Shown: piece by piece, positions 42,985 to 53,468 of the stretch | How the letters are laid out: every line of letters begins with the position of its first letter | How positions within the stretch are numbered: position 1 is the stretch's first letter | Source of the DNA: Chlamydiota bacterium | Lineage (GTDB): Bacteria > Chlamydiota > Chlamydiia > Chlamydiales > Rhabdochlamydiaceae | Length of the DNA: 59,343 nt | Assembly (NCBI GenBank): GCA_013288895.1 | Contig: JABDAY010000001.1 | Location: 1 to 59,343, forward strand | Direction of reading: 5' to 3' | The notes under the pieces: generated by a model | Database searches by the model: none | What the model was told of the DNA's origin: nothing | The model's input: only the letters and a program-made list of their open reading frames with translations | Translations under genes and position numbers: made by a program

Positions 42985-44118
42985 TTACTTAATAACTTTG
43001 AGGAATTGCTGGAAGGGGGGGGTTTGGCGGATGGGATCGAAGATGGGGTCGTTTAGGACCTCTGAGATGTTGTCTATCCCTTGTTCCCAGGCGGCTTTGA
43101 GCCAGCCGATTGCTGGTTCGGGCTCTTTTTGGATGGCGTGAGCGTAGGCGTTGCGGAGCGCTAGTTCTGCATTAGGAAGGGTTTGGTAACAGGAGCCGCC
43201 GAGTTTGATGACAAGGGGGTAGTTTTTCTTTTGGAATGCTAGGCGGTGAAGGATGCATTTTGCTTCATCTGTTAGGTCATCGTAGGCAGAAAGGAGAAGA
43301 TCGTAGGCCTCGTCTGTTTTTCCCTCCTCATCTTTAATGAGGGCGATGTATTGGGTTGCAAGCGCATGGATCATCCCCCTTTTAGCTTCAGCTCTGACCT
43401 TTTCAAAGAGACCGAGGGATCCAGACTTATTGCCTGAGAGGAATTTTTCCTCCGCTTCTTCAAAGGAGGCTTTAACTGTGTCACTCCGATCTTTATCGGA
43501 GATGTGACGCATCTTTTTCCACGTCTCAAAGCTCTGGTAGGCAAAAAGGAAGAAAAGAGCTCCAATTAAAAAACCCTGGTAGAGAAAAAAGACAAGAGAA
43601 CCGAAGAGGGCAAAGATAGCGCTGATGAGAAGGGAGTATTTAAATCCCTTAATGCCAAAAAAGCCTTCTAGAACAATCCTCATGAGCTGGCCCCCGTCCA
43701 TGGGGAGGATGGGGAGGAGATTTAAAATGGTCCAAATGAGGTTGATCCATTGGAAAGGCCTAACAATTGCAAACCAGATGCCCGAAGTATAGGGCAAAAT
43801 ATATGTCGCAATACCAAAAAGGAGAAATCCGAAAAGAGGGCCATCTAAAACGATGAAAAATTGTTTCCAAAAAGGGAGTTTATCCCCTTGATGATAGGTT
43901 AATCCTCCAAAAGCGACGAGTTCAATTTTGGGCTCGAGACCAAAAAGAGCTGCTGTAAGTGCATGCCCAAACTCATGTACTAAAACAGACACGAAAATAA
44001 CCCCTATCCAAATAAGGGTCCCTACAAAACTCAGCGCATTGAAATAGCCGATAAGTCCTGCGACAACCCAAAAGGCAGGATGAATAGTTACGGGTATTTT
44101 TCCTGGTATTCTAATCAT
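42985..44118 (-). CDS. M50 (site-2 protease family) membrane metallopeptidase
   Basis: 377-aa protein with membrane segments around 13-60, 85-115 and 160-200. The zinc site is LVHEFGHALTAALFG (H48-E-F-G-H52) and the third ligand region LLPILPMDGGQL near 155-166. Site-2 proteases cut transmembrane segments to release regulators. The C-terminal 170 residues are soluble, helical and TPR-like (FEEAEEKFLSGNKSG...). Upstream is palindrome D. Its last 37 codons are duplicated beyond the AbiE operon. Confidence 0.85.
   Translation of the reverse strand: MIRIPGKIPVTIHPAFWVVAGLIGYFNALSFVGTLIWIGVIFVSVLVHEFGHALTAALFGLEPKIELVAFGGLTYHQGDKLPFWKQFFIVLDGPLFGFLLFGIATYILPYTSGIWFAIVRPFQWINLIWTILNLLPILPMDGGQLMRIVLEGFFGIKGFKYSLLISAIFALFGSLVFFLYQGFLIGALFFLFAYQSFETWKKMRHISDKDRSDTVKASFEEAEEKFLSGNKSGSLGLFEKVRAEAKRGMIHALATQYIALIKDEEGKTDEAYDLLLSAYDDLTDEAKCILHRLAFQKKNYPLVIKLGGSCYQTLPNAELALRNAYAHAIQKEPEPAIGWLKAAWEQGIDNISEVLNDPIFDPIRQTPPFQQFLKVIK
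43001..43111. repeat. 3' end of the M50 gene that is duplicated (right copy)
   Basis: Partner of the repeat at 41288-41398. It encodes the intact C-terminus of the M50 protease, so the operon inserted without breaking the gene. Confidence 0.88.
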
Positions 44119-44152
44119 TTTTGGCTGTTAAGCTATCCCCCATTTTAAGAAA

Positions 44153-44254
44153 AGATCGGGCACGCACGCGGGCACGGGCACGGGCACGAAAGAAAGAAAA
44201 ACTTAAGGCTTCTTCTCTTTCCGGATTTCGTGCCCGTGCCCGTGCCCGCGTGCG
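44153..44254. repeat. hexamer-unit palindrome, copy D (complete)
   Basis: Arms 44153-44188 and 44219-44254, identical in sequence to copy A. It lies after the sucD stop and before the M50 start, at the end of the sucC-sucD operon. Confidence 0.9.
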
Positions 44255-44269
44255 TGCCCGATCTTTTCT

Positions 44270-45142
44270 TCATCTTAATAGTTCCCGTATTCCCACTCCC
44301 ATCTCGGCAGGAGATTCAATAATATATACCCCGGCGTCTTTAAGCGCCTTCATTTTCCCTTCTGCCGTACCCTTGCCCCCTGAAATGATGGCTCCTGCAT
44401 GGCCCATTCTTCTTCCGGGAGGGGCTGTAATTCCTGCGATAAAAGAGGCGACAGGCTTTGTGCAGTGTTGCTTGATCCACGCGGCTGCTTCCTCTTCCGC
44501 ATTCCCTCCGATCTCCCCGATCATTAAGATCCCTTCGGTTTCTGGGTCTTGCTGAAACATTTGAAGTACATCGATAAAGCTTGTCCCATTTAAGGGATCG
44601 CCGCCAATTCCTACGCAGCTAGATTGTCCGAGGTCAAGAAGGGATGTTTGCCAAACAGCTTCGTAAGTAAGAGTTCCTGAGCGGGAAACAATCCCCACCT
44701 TTCCCCTTTTGTGAATATAACCTGGCATGATCCCAATTTTACATTCCCCCGGTGTGATCACTCCTGGGCAATTGGGGCCAATCAGGCGACTTTTTTTACT
44801 TCGCTTCATCACCTGCGCGACTTCTAACATATCGCGCACAGGGATCCCCTCGGTAATGCAAACAATGAGCTCCACCCCTGCTTCTTCAGCCTCTAAAATC
44901 GCATTTGCAGCAAAGGGGGGCGGTACAAAAATCATCGTTGCGTTGCACCCTGTGGTCTTCTTTGCTTCAAAAACTGTATCAAAAACGGGAAGACCTAAGA
45001 CCTCCTGCCCTCCCTTGCCAGGGGTAACTCCTGCAACAAAATGGGAGCCATAAAGCATACATTGCTCCGTATGGAATCTTCCCGATTTCCCCGAAATTCC
45101 CTGAGTGATCACTTTTGTTTTCTTATTTACGAGTATTGCCAT
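44270..45142 (-). CDS. sucD: succinyl-CoA ligase alpha subunit
   Basis: 290-aa subunit of succinyl-CoA synthetase, which makes succinate, CoA and ATP or GTP from succinyl-CoA in the TCA cycle. CoA-binding Rossmann motif at [15 protein letters not shown], the core [30 protein letters not shown], and the active-site His in [17 protein letters not shown]. Normal length. The start overlaps the sucC stop by 20 bases, so the two are coupled. Palindrome D follows at the 3' end. Confidence 0.95.
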   Translation of the reverse strand: MAILVNKKTKVITQGISGKSGRFHTEQCMLYGSHFVAGVTPGKGGQEVLGLPVFDTVFEAKKTTGCNATMIFVPPPFAANAILEAEEAGVELIVCITEGIPVRDMLEVAQVMKRSKKSRLIGPNCPGVITPGECKIGIMPGYIHKRGKVGIVSRSGTLTYEAVWQTSLLDLGQSSCVGIGGDPLNGTSFIDVLQMFQQDPETEGILMIGEIGGNAEEEAAAWIKQHCTKPVASFIAGITAPPGRRMGHAGAIISGGKGTAEGKMKALKDAGVYIIESPAEMGVGIRELLR

Positions 45143-46289
45143 TTTTTAACACCTCTACACTTTTTTGAGCGGCCTCGGCAAGGGAATCTGCAGTTGTAAT
45201 TGCGAGCCCCGAATCTTTTAATAATTTTTTCCCCTGTTCGACGTTTGTCCCTTCCAGTCGAACAACCAGGGGGACTTTGACTTTTAGCTCTTTTTCCGCA
45301 GCAATGATCCCTTCGGCCATTGTTGCGCAATTCATGATCCCCCCAAAAATATTCACGAGGATCGCTTTCACCTTTGGATCTGAAAGAATAATCTTAAACC
45401 CTTCAGCCACTTTTTCAGCCGATGCACCGCCGCCGACGTCTAAAAAGTTTGCAGGTTTGCCGCCATAGTAATGGATAATATCCATTGTCGACATCGCAAG
45501 GCCCGCCCCATTAACCATACATCCGATGTTTCCATCCAAAGCAATGTAGGCCAAATCAAACTCTTTTGCAGCAACTTCACTCTTCGTATGTTGAGAAGGA
45601 TCGTAAAATTCTGCAATCTCCTTCTGGCGAAATAGGGCATTGTCATCAATGCTTAACTTCGCATCAAGAGCCCAAAGTTTTTGATTTTCGTCAATGACAA
45701 GAGGATTGATCTCAAGAAGAGAGGCATCTTTTTCCATAAAAGCGCGGGCCACCCCTTGTGCAATATCCATTCCCATCTTGGCAGTCTCCCCCCTCCACCC
45801 CATAAAATTCGCGAGGCGTAAAAGGTGGTAAGGCTTGACACTTCCATCAAGGCCAATGGGCAATGTCAGAATTTTTTCCGGATGTTTTTCTGCAACTTCT
45901 TCAATTTCGACGCCACCCTCTGGCGAGGCGATCAAAACTGCCCGAGCCTTTTCCCTGTCGATGACTGCTCCGAGATAATATTCTTTTTTAATGTCGACGG
46001 GTTTTGTAATCAAAACTTTATGAGCAATCACACCCTCAGGGCCTGTTTGATTGTTCACAAGCTTCATCCCTATCAGTTTTTTTGCGTGATCCAAAATCTC
46101 TTGTTTCGACTTTCCAAACTTCACCCCTCCGGCTTTCCCTCTTCCCCCCGCATGCACTTGAATCTTGACCACACCTTCGGTTAAATTCAGCTTTTCCACT
46201 TCCACGACACTACCTACAACCCAATACTCTGGAATAGGAATCCCATACTCTTTTAAAATTTCTTTGGCCTGATACTCGTGAATATTCAT
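45123..46289 (-). CDS. sucC: succinyl-CoA ligase beta subunit
   Basis: 388-aa subunit with an ATP-grasp N-terminal domain ([34 protein letters not shown]) and the C-terminal flavodoxin-like domain ([47 protein letters not shown]). The nucleotide-binding signature is complete. First gene of sucC-sucD; the 59-base gap to ftsY is a divergent promoter region. Confidence 0.95.
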   Translation of the reverse strand: MNIHEYQAKEILKEYGIPIPEYWVVGSVVEVEKLNLTEGVVKIQVHAGGRGKAGGVKFGKSKQEILDHAKKLIGMKLVNNQTGPEGVIAHKVLITKPVDIKKEYYLGAVIDREKARAVLIASPEGGVEIEEVAEKHPEKILTLPIGLDGSVKPYHLLRLANFMGWRGETAKMGMDIAQGVARAFMEKDASLLEINPLVIDENQKLWALDAKLSIDDNALFRQKEIAEFYDPSQHTKSEVAAKEFDLAYIALDGNIGCMVNGAGLAMSTMDIIHYYGGKPANFLDVGGGASAEKVAEGFKIILSDPKVKAILVNIFGGIMNCATMAEGIIAAEKELKVKVPLVVRLEGTNVEQGKKLLKDSGLAITTADSLAEAAQKSVEVLKNGNTRK

Positions 46290-46348
46290 GACTCACCTTT
46301 TAAATCCTTTATCTGATAGAATCCTTTTTTAGACAAAGGAATAATACC

Positions 46349-47251
46349 ATGTTCTCTCTTCTGAAGTCAGGATTTCAAAAGATCCGCCAAGCTCTTAAAA
46401 AAACGAGCTCCCTTCTTGGCACCAAGCTAAAAGCTCTTTTTAGCAAGCCTGCCGATGAAGCTACCTATGAAGAACTAGAGCAAATTCTTTATGAAGCTGA
46501 TTTAGGTTCTAGCTTCATTGAATATATTAAAACCTTTTTGCGCAAAAAACCGACTACCACTTTCGAAGAAATTATCTTCGAAATGAAAAAAAAAGCACTA
46601 GAAATTTTGGAGGAGCCCCCAGCTCCCGCAATTACGGGGACCCCTCATGTGATCCTCGTCGTCGGCGTTAACGGAAGTGGAAAAACCACATCTATAGCAA
46701 AATTAGCCGCTCATTATAAAAGCCAAAATAAAAAAGTGCTCGTAGCTGCGGGCGATACTTTCCGCGCAGCTGCCATCGATCAATTAGCCGCTTGGGCAGA
46801 TCGATTAAAAATCGACATTGTAAAAGGACAGCCAAACGGCGATCCTTCCGCAGTCGTTTTCGATGCCCTAACAGCTGCAAAAGCAAGAAATGCAGACGTT
46901 GTTATTATAGACACTGCAGGAAGATTGCAAAACAAGACCGATCTCATGAAAGAGCTGGAAAAGATCAAGCGAACCGCATCAAAAGTGGTTCCAGACTCCC
47001 CGCATGAAACCCTCCTTGTCCTCGATGCAACAACAGGTCAAAACGCTATTGATCAGGCAAAGACCTTCAACAGCTTCACCCCTTTAAGCGGCATTATCCT
47101 CGCAAAACTCGATGGATCAGCCAAAGGGGGGATCATCCTCTCGATCTACAAAGACTTAAAAATACCTGTCAAATGGGTGGGCGTCGGTGAAAAAGAAGAC
47201 GATCTCCTCCCCTTTGACAAAACCGCATACATTGAGGGGCTATTCGAATGA
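46349..47251 (+). CDS. ftsY: signal recognition particle receptor FtsY
   Basis: SRP receptor GTPase, 300 aa, guiding ribosomes with nascent membrane proteins to the translocon. G-domain motifs GVNGSGKTTSIAKLA, DTFRAAAIDQL, DTAGRLQNKTDL, ATTGQNA and LAKLDGSAKGG are all present. An N-terminal helical N-domain (residues 1-85) with a short basic start replaces the long acidic A-domain of E. coli, as in many bacteria. Overlaps the next gene by four bases. Confidence 0.95.
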   Translation: MFSLLKSGFQKIRQALKKTSSLLGTKLKALFSKPADEATYEELEQILYEADLGSSFIEYIKTFLRKKPTTTFEEIIFEMKKKALEILEEPPAPAITGTPHVILVVGVNGSGKTTSIAKLAAHYKSQNKKVLVAAGDTFRAAAIDQLAAWADRLKIDIVKGQPNGDPSAVVFDALTAAKARNADVVIIDTAGRLQNKTDLMKELEKIKRTASKVVPDSPHETLLVLDATTGQNAIDQAKTFNSFTPLSGIILAKLDGSAKGGIILSIYKDLKIPVKWVGVGEKEDDLLPFDKTAYIEGLFE

Positions 47252-47775
47252 AAGAAAAACAAAAACTGATCCGCGATACAATCACTTATTTAAAACAGCG
47301 GCCTCCTGAAGAAACAGTCCTGCGCAATTTAATCACCGACATCGCCCCTTCCTTTACCCTGCGCGAGGAGCCGCTACCAGATACAGAAGCCAAGCAAAAA
47401 CCTCAAAGAATTGGAGCAGAAATCGCCCTAATTTATTTTGGCGATGATCCAAAAGAGATCGAGTTTTTGAAAAACCTCACAAAAGCCATTTCTGATAAAA
47501 TAAGATCTGCTGAAATCATCGATGCCCATAAAATAGAAAATGAAAAGGGATGGAAAAGTTTTTTAGAAGGCCCCGAGCTCAAATGGATTGTAGCGCCCAA
47601 ACGAGGCTTAAGAAAGTCGACAGAACTCGCCCAGTATTATAAAGAGCTTCCTGCAACAAAAGAGCGTTTCTTGGGGCTCATTCCCATATTCTTCATAGAG
47701 CCAATTAGCGAGTACTTCAAAAATCCTGGGCTCAAAAAGACCCTCTGGGAAGAGCTATGCAAAACCCTGAAGTAG
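47248..47775 (+). CDS. unknown protein coupled to ftsY
   Basis: 175-aa protein whose ATG overlaps the ftsY TGA (ATGA). No signal peptide or membrane segment. Lys/Glu-rich, with a helical N-terminus (MKEKQKLIRDTITYLKQRPP), a short IALIYFGDDPKEIEFLKN block and a conserved-looking ELKWIVAPKRGLRKSTELA followed by FLGLIPIFFIEP. I do not recognise it. Coupling suggests a role with SRP-receptor expression, or only operon hitch-hiking. Confidence 0.65.
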   Translation: MKEKQKLIRDTITYLKQRPPEETVLRNLITDIAPSFTLREEPLPDTEAKQKPQRIGAEIALIYFGDDPKEIEFLKNLTKAISDKIRSAEIIDAHKIENEKGWKSFLEGPELKWIVAPKRGLRKSTELAQYYKELPATKERFLGLIPIFFIEPISEYFKNPGLKKTLWEELCKTLK

Positions 47776-47787
47776 AGAACCTAAGAG

Positions 47788-47901
47788 AAGATCGGGCACG
47801 CACGCGGGCACGGGCACAGGCACGAAAGAAAGAGGGAGGAAGAGAACTTGGCCTCTTCTTTCTTTCGTGCCCGTGCCCGTGCCCGCGTGCGTGCCCGATC
47901 T
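47788..47901. repeat. hexamer-unit palindrome, copy E (nearly complete)
   Basis: Left arm 47788-47823 with one change (GGGCACAGGCACG) and right arm 47866-47901 as in copy A. Pairing continues into GAAAGAAAGA / TCTTTCTTTC. At the 3' end of the ftsY operon, directly upstream of the priA ribosome site. Confidence 0.9.
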
Positions 47902-47921
47902 TATCTTAAAGGAGAAAAGAT

Positions 47922-50102
47922 CTGAATAACTACAAGATTGCCAGTGTTCTTCTAGACGATGCTCTTGATAAGGCTCTCGACTACAAAGTTCCAGAGGGAC
48001 TTGCCGTGCAGGCGGGGATGAGGGTGCTGGTTCCGGTGAAGACGACGTTTCGGAAGGCTACTGTCCTTTTGCTTAAAGGGGAATCAGAGTTTCCAAAACT
48101 CTCTTCTATTAAGGAGATTCTTTCTGAGAAGGCTTTAATTTCTGAAGATCTCTTTGCCCTATGCGCGTGGATCTCCAGATATTACGCTACCCCCTTGCGG
48201 AAAGTATTAAGAGTTGCTCTTCCTCCGCCTATTCGGCAAGACAAGAAACATAAAACACAACTTTTTGTAAAACTCCTCCTTTCTAAAAATGAGATTGCAC
48301 AGATCTGTGAAAAAAGAAAAAGTCCTAGCCAGTCTCAAGTTTTGGATGTGATGCTTCAAAATCCCAAAGGGATATTGTTAACAGAACTTTTAGAAAAGGC
48401 AAATACAGCAAGAGGTCCCGTAGATTCTCTTGTGAAAAAAAATGTCCTCTCGGTTCAAGAGATCGACATCGATCGCACTTTTATTGCTGAAGCAGAATTT
48501 TTTCAGACAAAAAATAAACAATTAAATGTTGATCAAGAAGAAGCCCTTAAAAAAATAGTCCACGGCCTCATCCAAAGACAATTCACCACTCACCTTCTCT
48601 TTGGAGTCACAGGAAGTGGGAAAACAGAAGTTTATTTGCAAGCCATCGAACATGCGCTTAAGTTAAACATGGGCTCGATCCTTCTTGTCCCCGAAATTGC
48701 TCTGACCACCCAAACAATTGAAAGATTAAAAGGGCGCTTTAAAGAGAAGATTGCCATCCTTCATCACAGGTTAAGCCCAGGGGAAAGATTTGATGCTTGG
48801 CACCATATCGAGCAAGGGGTGGCAAAAATTGTCGTTGGAGCCAGATCTGCCATCTTTAGTCCCGTAAAAAATTTGGGACTCATCATCGTCGATGAAGAAC
48901 ACGAGCCCTCCTATAAACAAACGGATGAATCCCCCTGCTATCACGCAAGAGATGTCGCCGTGATTCGAGGAAAACTCACCTCTTCTCAAGTCGTCTTAGG
49001 AAGCGCAACCCCCAGCTTAGAGAGTTATCATAATGCCGCTGCAGGCAAATACAGCTTATCCGTTTTAAAAAATAGAGCCTTTGCATCCATGGCAACAACT
49101 ACCATTGTTGATATGCAAAAAGAGTGGGAAAAAAACAAAGGATTCACCCTATTTTCCGCTCCTCTCCTTAAGGCAATCGAGCAAAGGTTATCCGTTGGAG
49201 AGCAAACCCTCCTTTTCCTTAACAAACGGGGCTATCACAGATCTCAAGTCTGTCAAAAATGTTCCTACACCGCTACCTGTCCCCACTGCGATATCAGCCT
49301 CACCTTCCACTTAAACGATAACATCCTAGCCTGCCATCTCTGCAATCATCATACCCACCCTTCACAAACATGCCCTGAATGTCAAGAGCCTCTAAAATTT
49401 AAAGGGACGGGCACCGAGATGGTCGAAAAAGCCCTTCACGCCATTTTTGAAAACGTCCGCACCCTCAGGCTCGATGCTGACACCACAAAACACAAAGGGA
49501 GTCACGATCTCCTCTTTAAACAGTTTCGCTCGGGCAAAGCAGACATCCTCATCGGCACCCAAATGATCGCCAAAGGGCTCCACTTCCCCTCCGTTACCTT
49601 AGTTGGCATCCTAAACGCTGATGCCAGCCTTCACATCCCCGACTTTAGAGCGGGAGAACACGTCTTCCAGCTCATCACCCAAGTTTCGGGAAGATCAGGT
49701 CGAGGGAGCATCCCAGGCGAAGCGATCATCCAAACCCACATGCCCACAAACCCGATCATCCAGCACGCCGCAAACCAAGATTTTGTCGCCTTCTACTTAG
49801 ATGAAATCGAAACCAGAAAACAATTCAACTACCCCCCTTTTACCCACCTCGTCAAACTCGTCTTCAGCGGCAAAAACTCTTCGGCAGTCCAAGATTCCGC
49901 AACCAAAGTCCGAAACCACCTCATTAAAACCCTCCCCGCCACCTACGAGATCAACCCCATCGTCCCCTGCGGCCACGCCAAAATCAAAGACAACTTCCGC
50001 TTCCAATTCCTCATCAAAGGGGAAAAGACCCCCCTCCTCGAAAACCTCCAATCCGATGTGCGTATGGTCATTGACGTAGATCCCCTTTCCACTTTCTTTT
50101 AA
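47922..50102 (+). CDS. priA: primosomal protein N' (replication restart helicase), apparent CTG start
   Basis: PriA helicase restarts stalled forks by loading the primosome, 726 aa from CTG 47922. The N-terminal 3'-DNA-binding part begins YKIASVLLDDALDKALDYKV, as expected for PriA. This lies upstream of the first GTG/ATG (48006, 48018), so they would truncate the protein. GGAG seven bases before CTG supports it. Helicase motifs GVTGSGKTEVYL, LVPEIALTTQ and DEEHEPSYKQ; zinc-binding cysteines in CQKC, CPHC, CHLC and CPEC at about residues 440-490. Start choice is the uncertain point. Confidence 0.93.
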   Translation: MNNYKIASVLLDDALDKALDYKVPEGLAVQAGMRVLVPVKTTFRKATVLLLKGESEFPKLSSIKEILSEKALISEDLFALCAWISRYYATPLRKVLRVALPPPIRQDKKHKTQLFVKLLLSKNEIAQICEKRKSPSQSQVLDVMLQNPKGILLTELLEKANTARGPVDSLVKKNVLSVQEIDIDRTFIAEAEFFQTKNKQLNVDQEEALKKIVHGLIQRQFTTHLLFGVTGSGKTEVYLQAIEHALKLNMGSILLVPEIALTTQTIERLKGRFKEKIAILHHRLSPGERFDAWHHIEQGVAKIVVGARSAIFSPVKNLGLIIVDEEHEPSYKQTDESPCYHARDVAVIRGKLTSSQVVLGSATPSLESYHNAAAGKYSLSVLKNRAFASMATTTIVDMQKEWEKNKGFTLFSAPLLKAIEQRLSVGEQTLLFLNKRGYHRSQVCQKCSYTATCPHCDISLTFHLNDNILACHLCNHHTHPSQTCPECQEPLKFKGTGTEMVEKALHAIFENVRTLRLDADTTKHKGSHDLLFKQFRSGKADILIGTQMIAKGLHFPSVTLVGILNADASLHIPDFRAGEHVFQLITQVSGRSGRGSIPGEAIIQTHMPTNPIIQHAANQDFVAFYLDEIETRKQFNYPPFTHLVKLVFSGKNSSAVQDSATKVRNHLIKTLPATYEINPIVPCGHAKIKDNFRFQFLIKGEKTPLLENLQSDVRMVIDVDPLSTFF

Positions 50103-50119
50103 CAATTTGATTGAATAGA

Positions 50120-50162
50120 AATACCATGACGCGGTATTATAATGGTATTAGGAGGTGGTATT
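50120..50162 (+). promoter_or_regulatory. operator-like repeats before the VapBC-type module
   Basis: AATACC at 50120-50125 is followed by GGTATT at 50133, 50144 and 50157. The first two form the palindrome AATACC-N7-GGTATT. Spacing of about 11-13 bases fits cooperative binding by a ribbon-helix-helix antitoxin. The last GGTATT overlaps the ribosome site. Confidence 0.6.
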
Positions 50163-50426
50163 ATGTCGGCTTCAAATTTTAACCTAAGAGGAATTCCTGA
50201 AGATTTAATGGGAATTTTGAAAAAGGAGGCAAAAAAATTACATATTAGCGTTAATTCATTAATTTTAAAGATTTTAGAAAAAGGATTGGGGGCTTCTTTT
50301 CAGGTAAAAAGGCCACTTTTTCATGATTTAGATCATCTTGCAGGAACCTGGTCTGAAGAAGATGCAAAGAAATTTAAGGAAGAGACCAAATTCTTTGAGC
50401 AAATAGATGAAGGACTTTGGGAATGA
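50163..50426 (+). CDS. ribbon-helix-helix antitoxin of a PIN toxin
   Basis: 87-aa protein from ATG 50163 (AGGAGGTGGTATT just upstream). The N-terminal half fits a ribbon-helix-helix fold: NFNLRGIPEDLMGILKKEAK and KKLHISVNSLILKILEKGL. The C-terminal half is acidic (EEDAKKFKEETKFFEQIDEG), the part that usually wraps the toxin. It overlaps the PIN toxin gene by four bases. Autoregulation by the GGTATT repeats is likely. Confidence 0.8.
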   Translation: MSASNFNLRGIPEDLMGILKKEAKKLHISVNSLILKILEKGLGASFQVKRPLFHDLDHLAGTWSEEDAKKFKEETKFFEQIDEGLWE

Positions 50427-50833
50427 GACCTATATTAATTGATACCAACGCTTATACAGCCTTCAAGCGAGGAGATGCAGACATTGTTGAGTTGTTTCGC
50501 TCTGCAGAAGTTTTGGCTATTAACCCTATAGTTCTAGGTGAACTATTAGGGGGATTTGATTGTGGAAATAAGGCGCAAAAGAACCGCGATGAATTGCAGC
50601 AATTTCTTTCTTCTTCCAGGATTGAAATATTTCCCCTGACTGCAGATACTTCAACGTTTTATGCCCACATCTATGCTATTTTAAGAAATAAGGGAAAGCC
50701 TATCCCTTCAAATGATATGTGGATAGCAGCCACTGCTTTTGAACATGGATGCGTACTTTGCACCTACGACAAACATTTTAAAGAAATTGAAGGGCTTATC
50801 TCAGGAATTTTGCTTTCCGAACTAATTCTCTAA
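50423..50833 (+). CDS. PIN-domain ribonuclease toxin (VapC-like)
   Basis: 136-aa PIN toxin, start ATG 50423 overlapping the antitoxin stop (ATGA). The acidic catalytic residues are visible: Asp in LIDTNAYTAF, Glu in VLGELLGGF, Asp in SNDMWIAATA and Asp in TYDKHF. VapC toxins cut tRNA or rRNA and stop growth when the antitoxin is degraded. lysS follows about 35 bases after the stop, an insertion between housekeeping genes. Confidence 0.88.
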   Translation: MRPILIDTNAYTAFKRGDADIVELFRSAEVLAINPIVLGELLGGFDCGNKAQKNRDELQQFLSSSRIEIFPLTADTSTFYAHIYAILRNKGKPIPSNDMWIAATAFEHGCVLCTYDKHFKEIEGLISGILLSELIL

Positions 50834-50844
50834 TTCCATTTTAA

Positions 50845-52350
<1,506 letters not shown>

Positions 52351-52406
52351 AGTTGTTTTCAAATAAATACTAGTATAGTAAACTTAATTTAAACGGAGGG
52401 AACTAT

Positions 52407-52676
52407 ATGAAAGTGAATCCTAATAGCCTTGGAAAATTGCACGATGTGGCACCGCAGCCCCCAAACCAAAAAAACATGACAGAAGTTACAAACCCCATGT
52501 ATCAAGGGGCGGATGAAGCAAGAGAAGAAGGGGCAATGCATCAGCTTTCAAAAAACCACGATGTTGCGCCAATAACCGATACTTTCGCATTTAGGCATAC
52601 AACTAATATAGTAAATATAACTCTTCATAATCAAAATGAAGAGATAACTAATTTAGGACATCGCCGCATAGCTTGA
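52407..52676 (+). CDS. small low-complexity protein with an HDVAP repeat
   Basis: 89-aa protein preceded by ACGGAGGGAACTAT. Unrecognised. It contains LHDVAP near residue 11 and NHDVAP near residue 50, suggesting an internal repeat of about 38 residues. Composition is Asn/Gln/Pro-rich and soluble. It may be a secreted protein; no evidence beyond composition. Confidence 0.55.
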   Translation: MKVNPNSLGKLHDVAPQPPNQKNMTEVTNPMYQGADEAREEGAMHQLSKNHDVAPITDTFAFRHTTNIVNITLHNQNEEITNLGHRRIA

Positions 52677-52770
52677 CAAGTAACTAACCATCAGTTACTT
52701 ATAAATATGTTGAAATAATATTTATTATATGCTATAATTATCTTTATTAATAACACTAGTAAGGATAATT

Positions 52771-53382
52771 ATGGCTTCCCCAGTTTCGTCTTTGAGCTGT
52801 CGTATCGCGCCACCAGAGGAATACCCGACTATAACTAAAGTTGCTGGTGACTGGAACGGATGGGTATTTACGAGGCTCCTATTCATCCGTAATCTTGGCT
52901 TTGAATCTGATGTAGTCTGGGATCGCAAGGGCAAAAGGATTGACTGGTTTCCCAATCTAGTAGCTTCCATGTTGATCTGCGGTGATGTTCCCATTTATTT
53001 TGACGAATCAGAGGATAAGGATGAAACGAAAAATTTTGATCAGGCCTATGTTTGCCAAGACGCAAATGCTAGAATTCAAGGGATAGTTTTCACACAAACA
53101 TACAATTCAACTCTAGAAATTGTCCTGCTCGCGACTAATCCGAAAAATTTCCCTTCCTCCCATCCCAAAGAATCAGGGGAAAAAGAGGCTGAAAATGTAG
53201 GACGCACGTTAGTAACCCATCTTATCCAAGAATGTCAAAAAGACCATAAGTACGAAAAAATTGTTCTTTCTCCTAAGAAATCTTCCGAACCTTTCTATGA
53301 AAAAATGGGATTCGAAAAAAAGGGAGAGGAAATGGTCTTAACCATCAATAAGGTCGCTGCATTACAAGGAAAGGCGGCGTAA
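52771..53382 (+). CDS. GNAT-like acetyltransferase
   Basis: 203-aa protein with a probable GNAT fold. The acetyl-CoA loop region is GEKEAENVGRTLVTHLIQEC, preceded by the beta strand LEIVLLAT, and the last strands are KIVLSPKKSSEPFYEKMGFE, a classical GNAT ending. The N-terminus (MASPVSSLSCRIAPPEEYP) is low-complexity. Start at ATG 52771 (AAGGATAATT upstream). The acceptor is unknown; bacterial GNATs modify proteins, antibiotics or small molecules. Confidence 0.7.
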   Translation: MASPVSSLSCRIAPPEEYPTITKVAGDWNGWVFTRLLFIRNLGFESDVVWDRKGKRIDWFPNLVASMLICGDVPIYFDESEDKDETKNFDQAYVCQDANARIQGIVFTQTYNSTLEIVLLATNPKNFPSSHPKESGEKEAENVGRTLVTHLIQECQKDHKYEKIVLSPKKSSEPFYEKMGFEKKGEEMVLTINKVAALQGKAA

Positions 53383-53384
53383 TT

Positions 53385-53468
53385 ATGGCTTCTGCAAGTC
53401 CGTCTTTCAACATTGCTGGGTCGCCCAATCATAGCACGGGGAGGCAAGGTCAGGTTCGCAATGGGTAG
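53385..53468 (+). pseudogene. start-like fragment resembling the GNAT gene start
   Basis: Three bases after the GNAT stop, ATG opens a 27-codon frame MASASPSFNIAGSPN... that resembles the GNAT N-terminus MASPVSSLS in its first residues and then ends. It overlaps the 3' end of the glycosyltransferase gene. It may be a remnant of a second family member cut off by that gene, or chance. Confidence 0.3.

Noticed and set aside
49797..50105. A long minus-strand frame opposite the priA end
   Set aside because: It is the antisense of a strongly biased coding region; the priA frame is continuous and well conserved.
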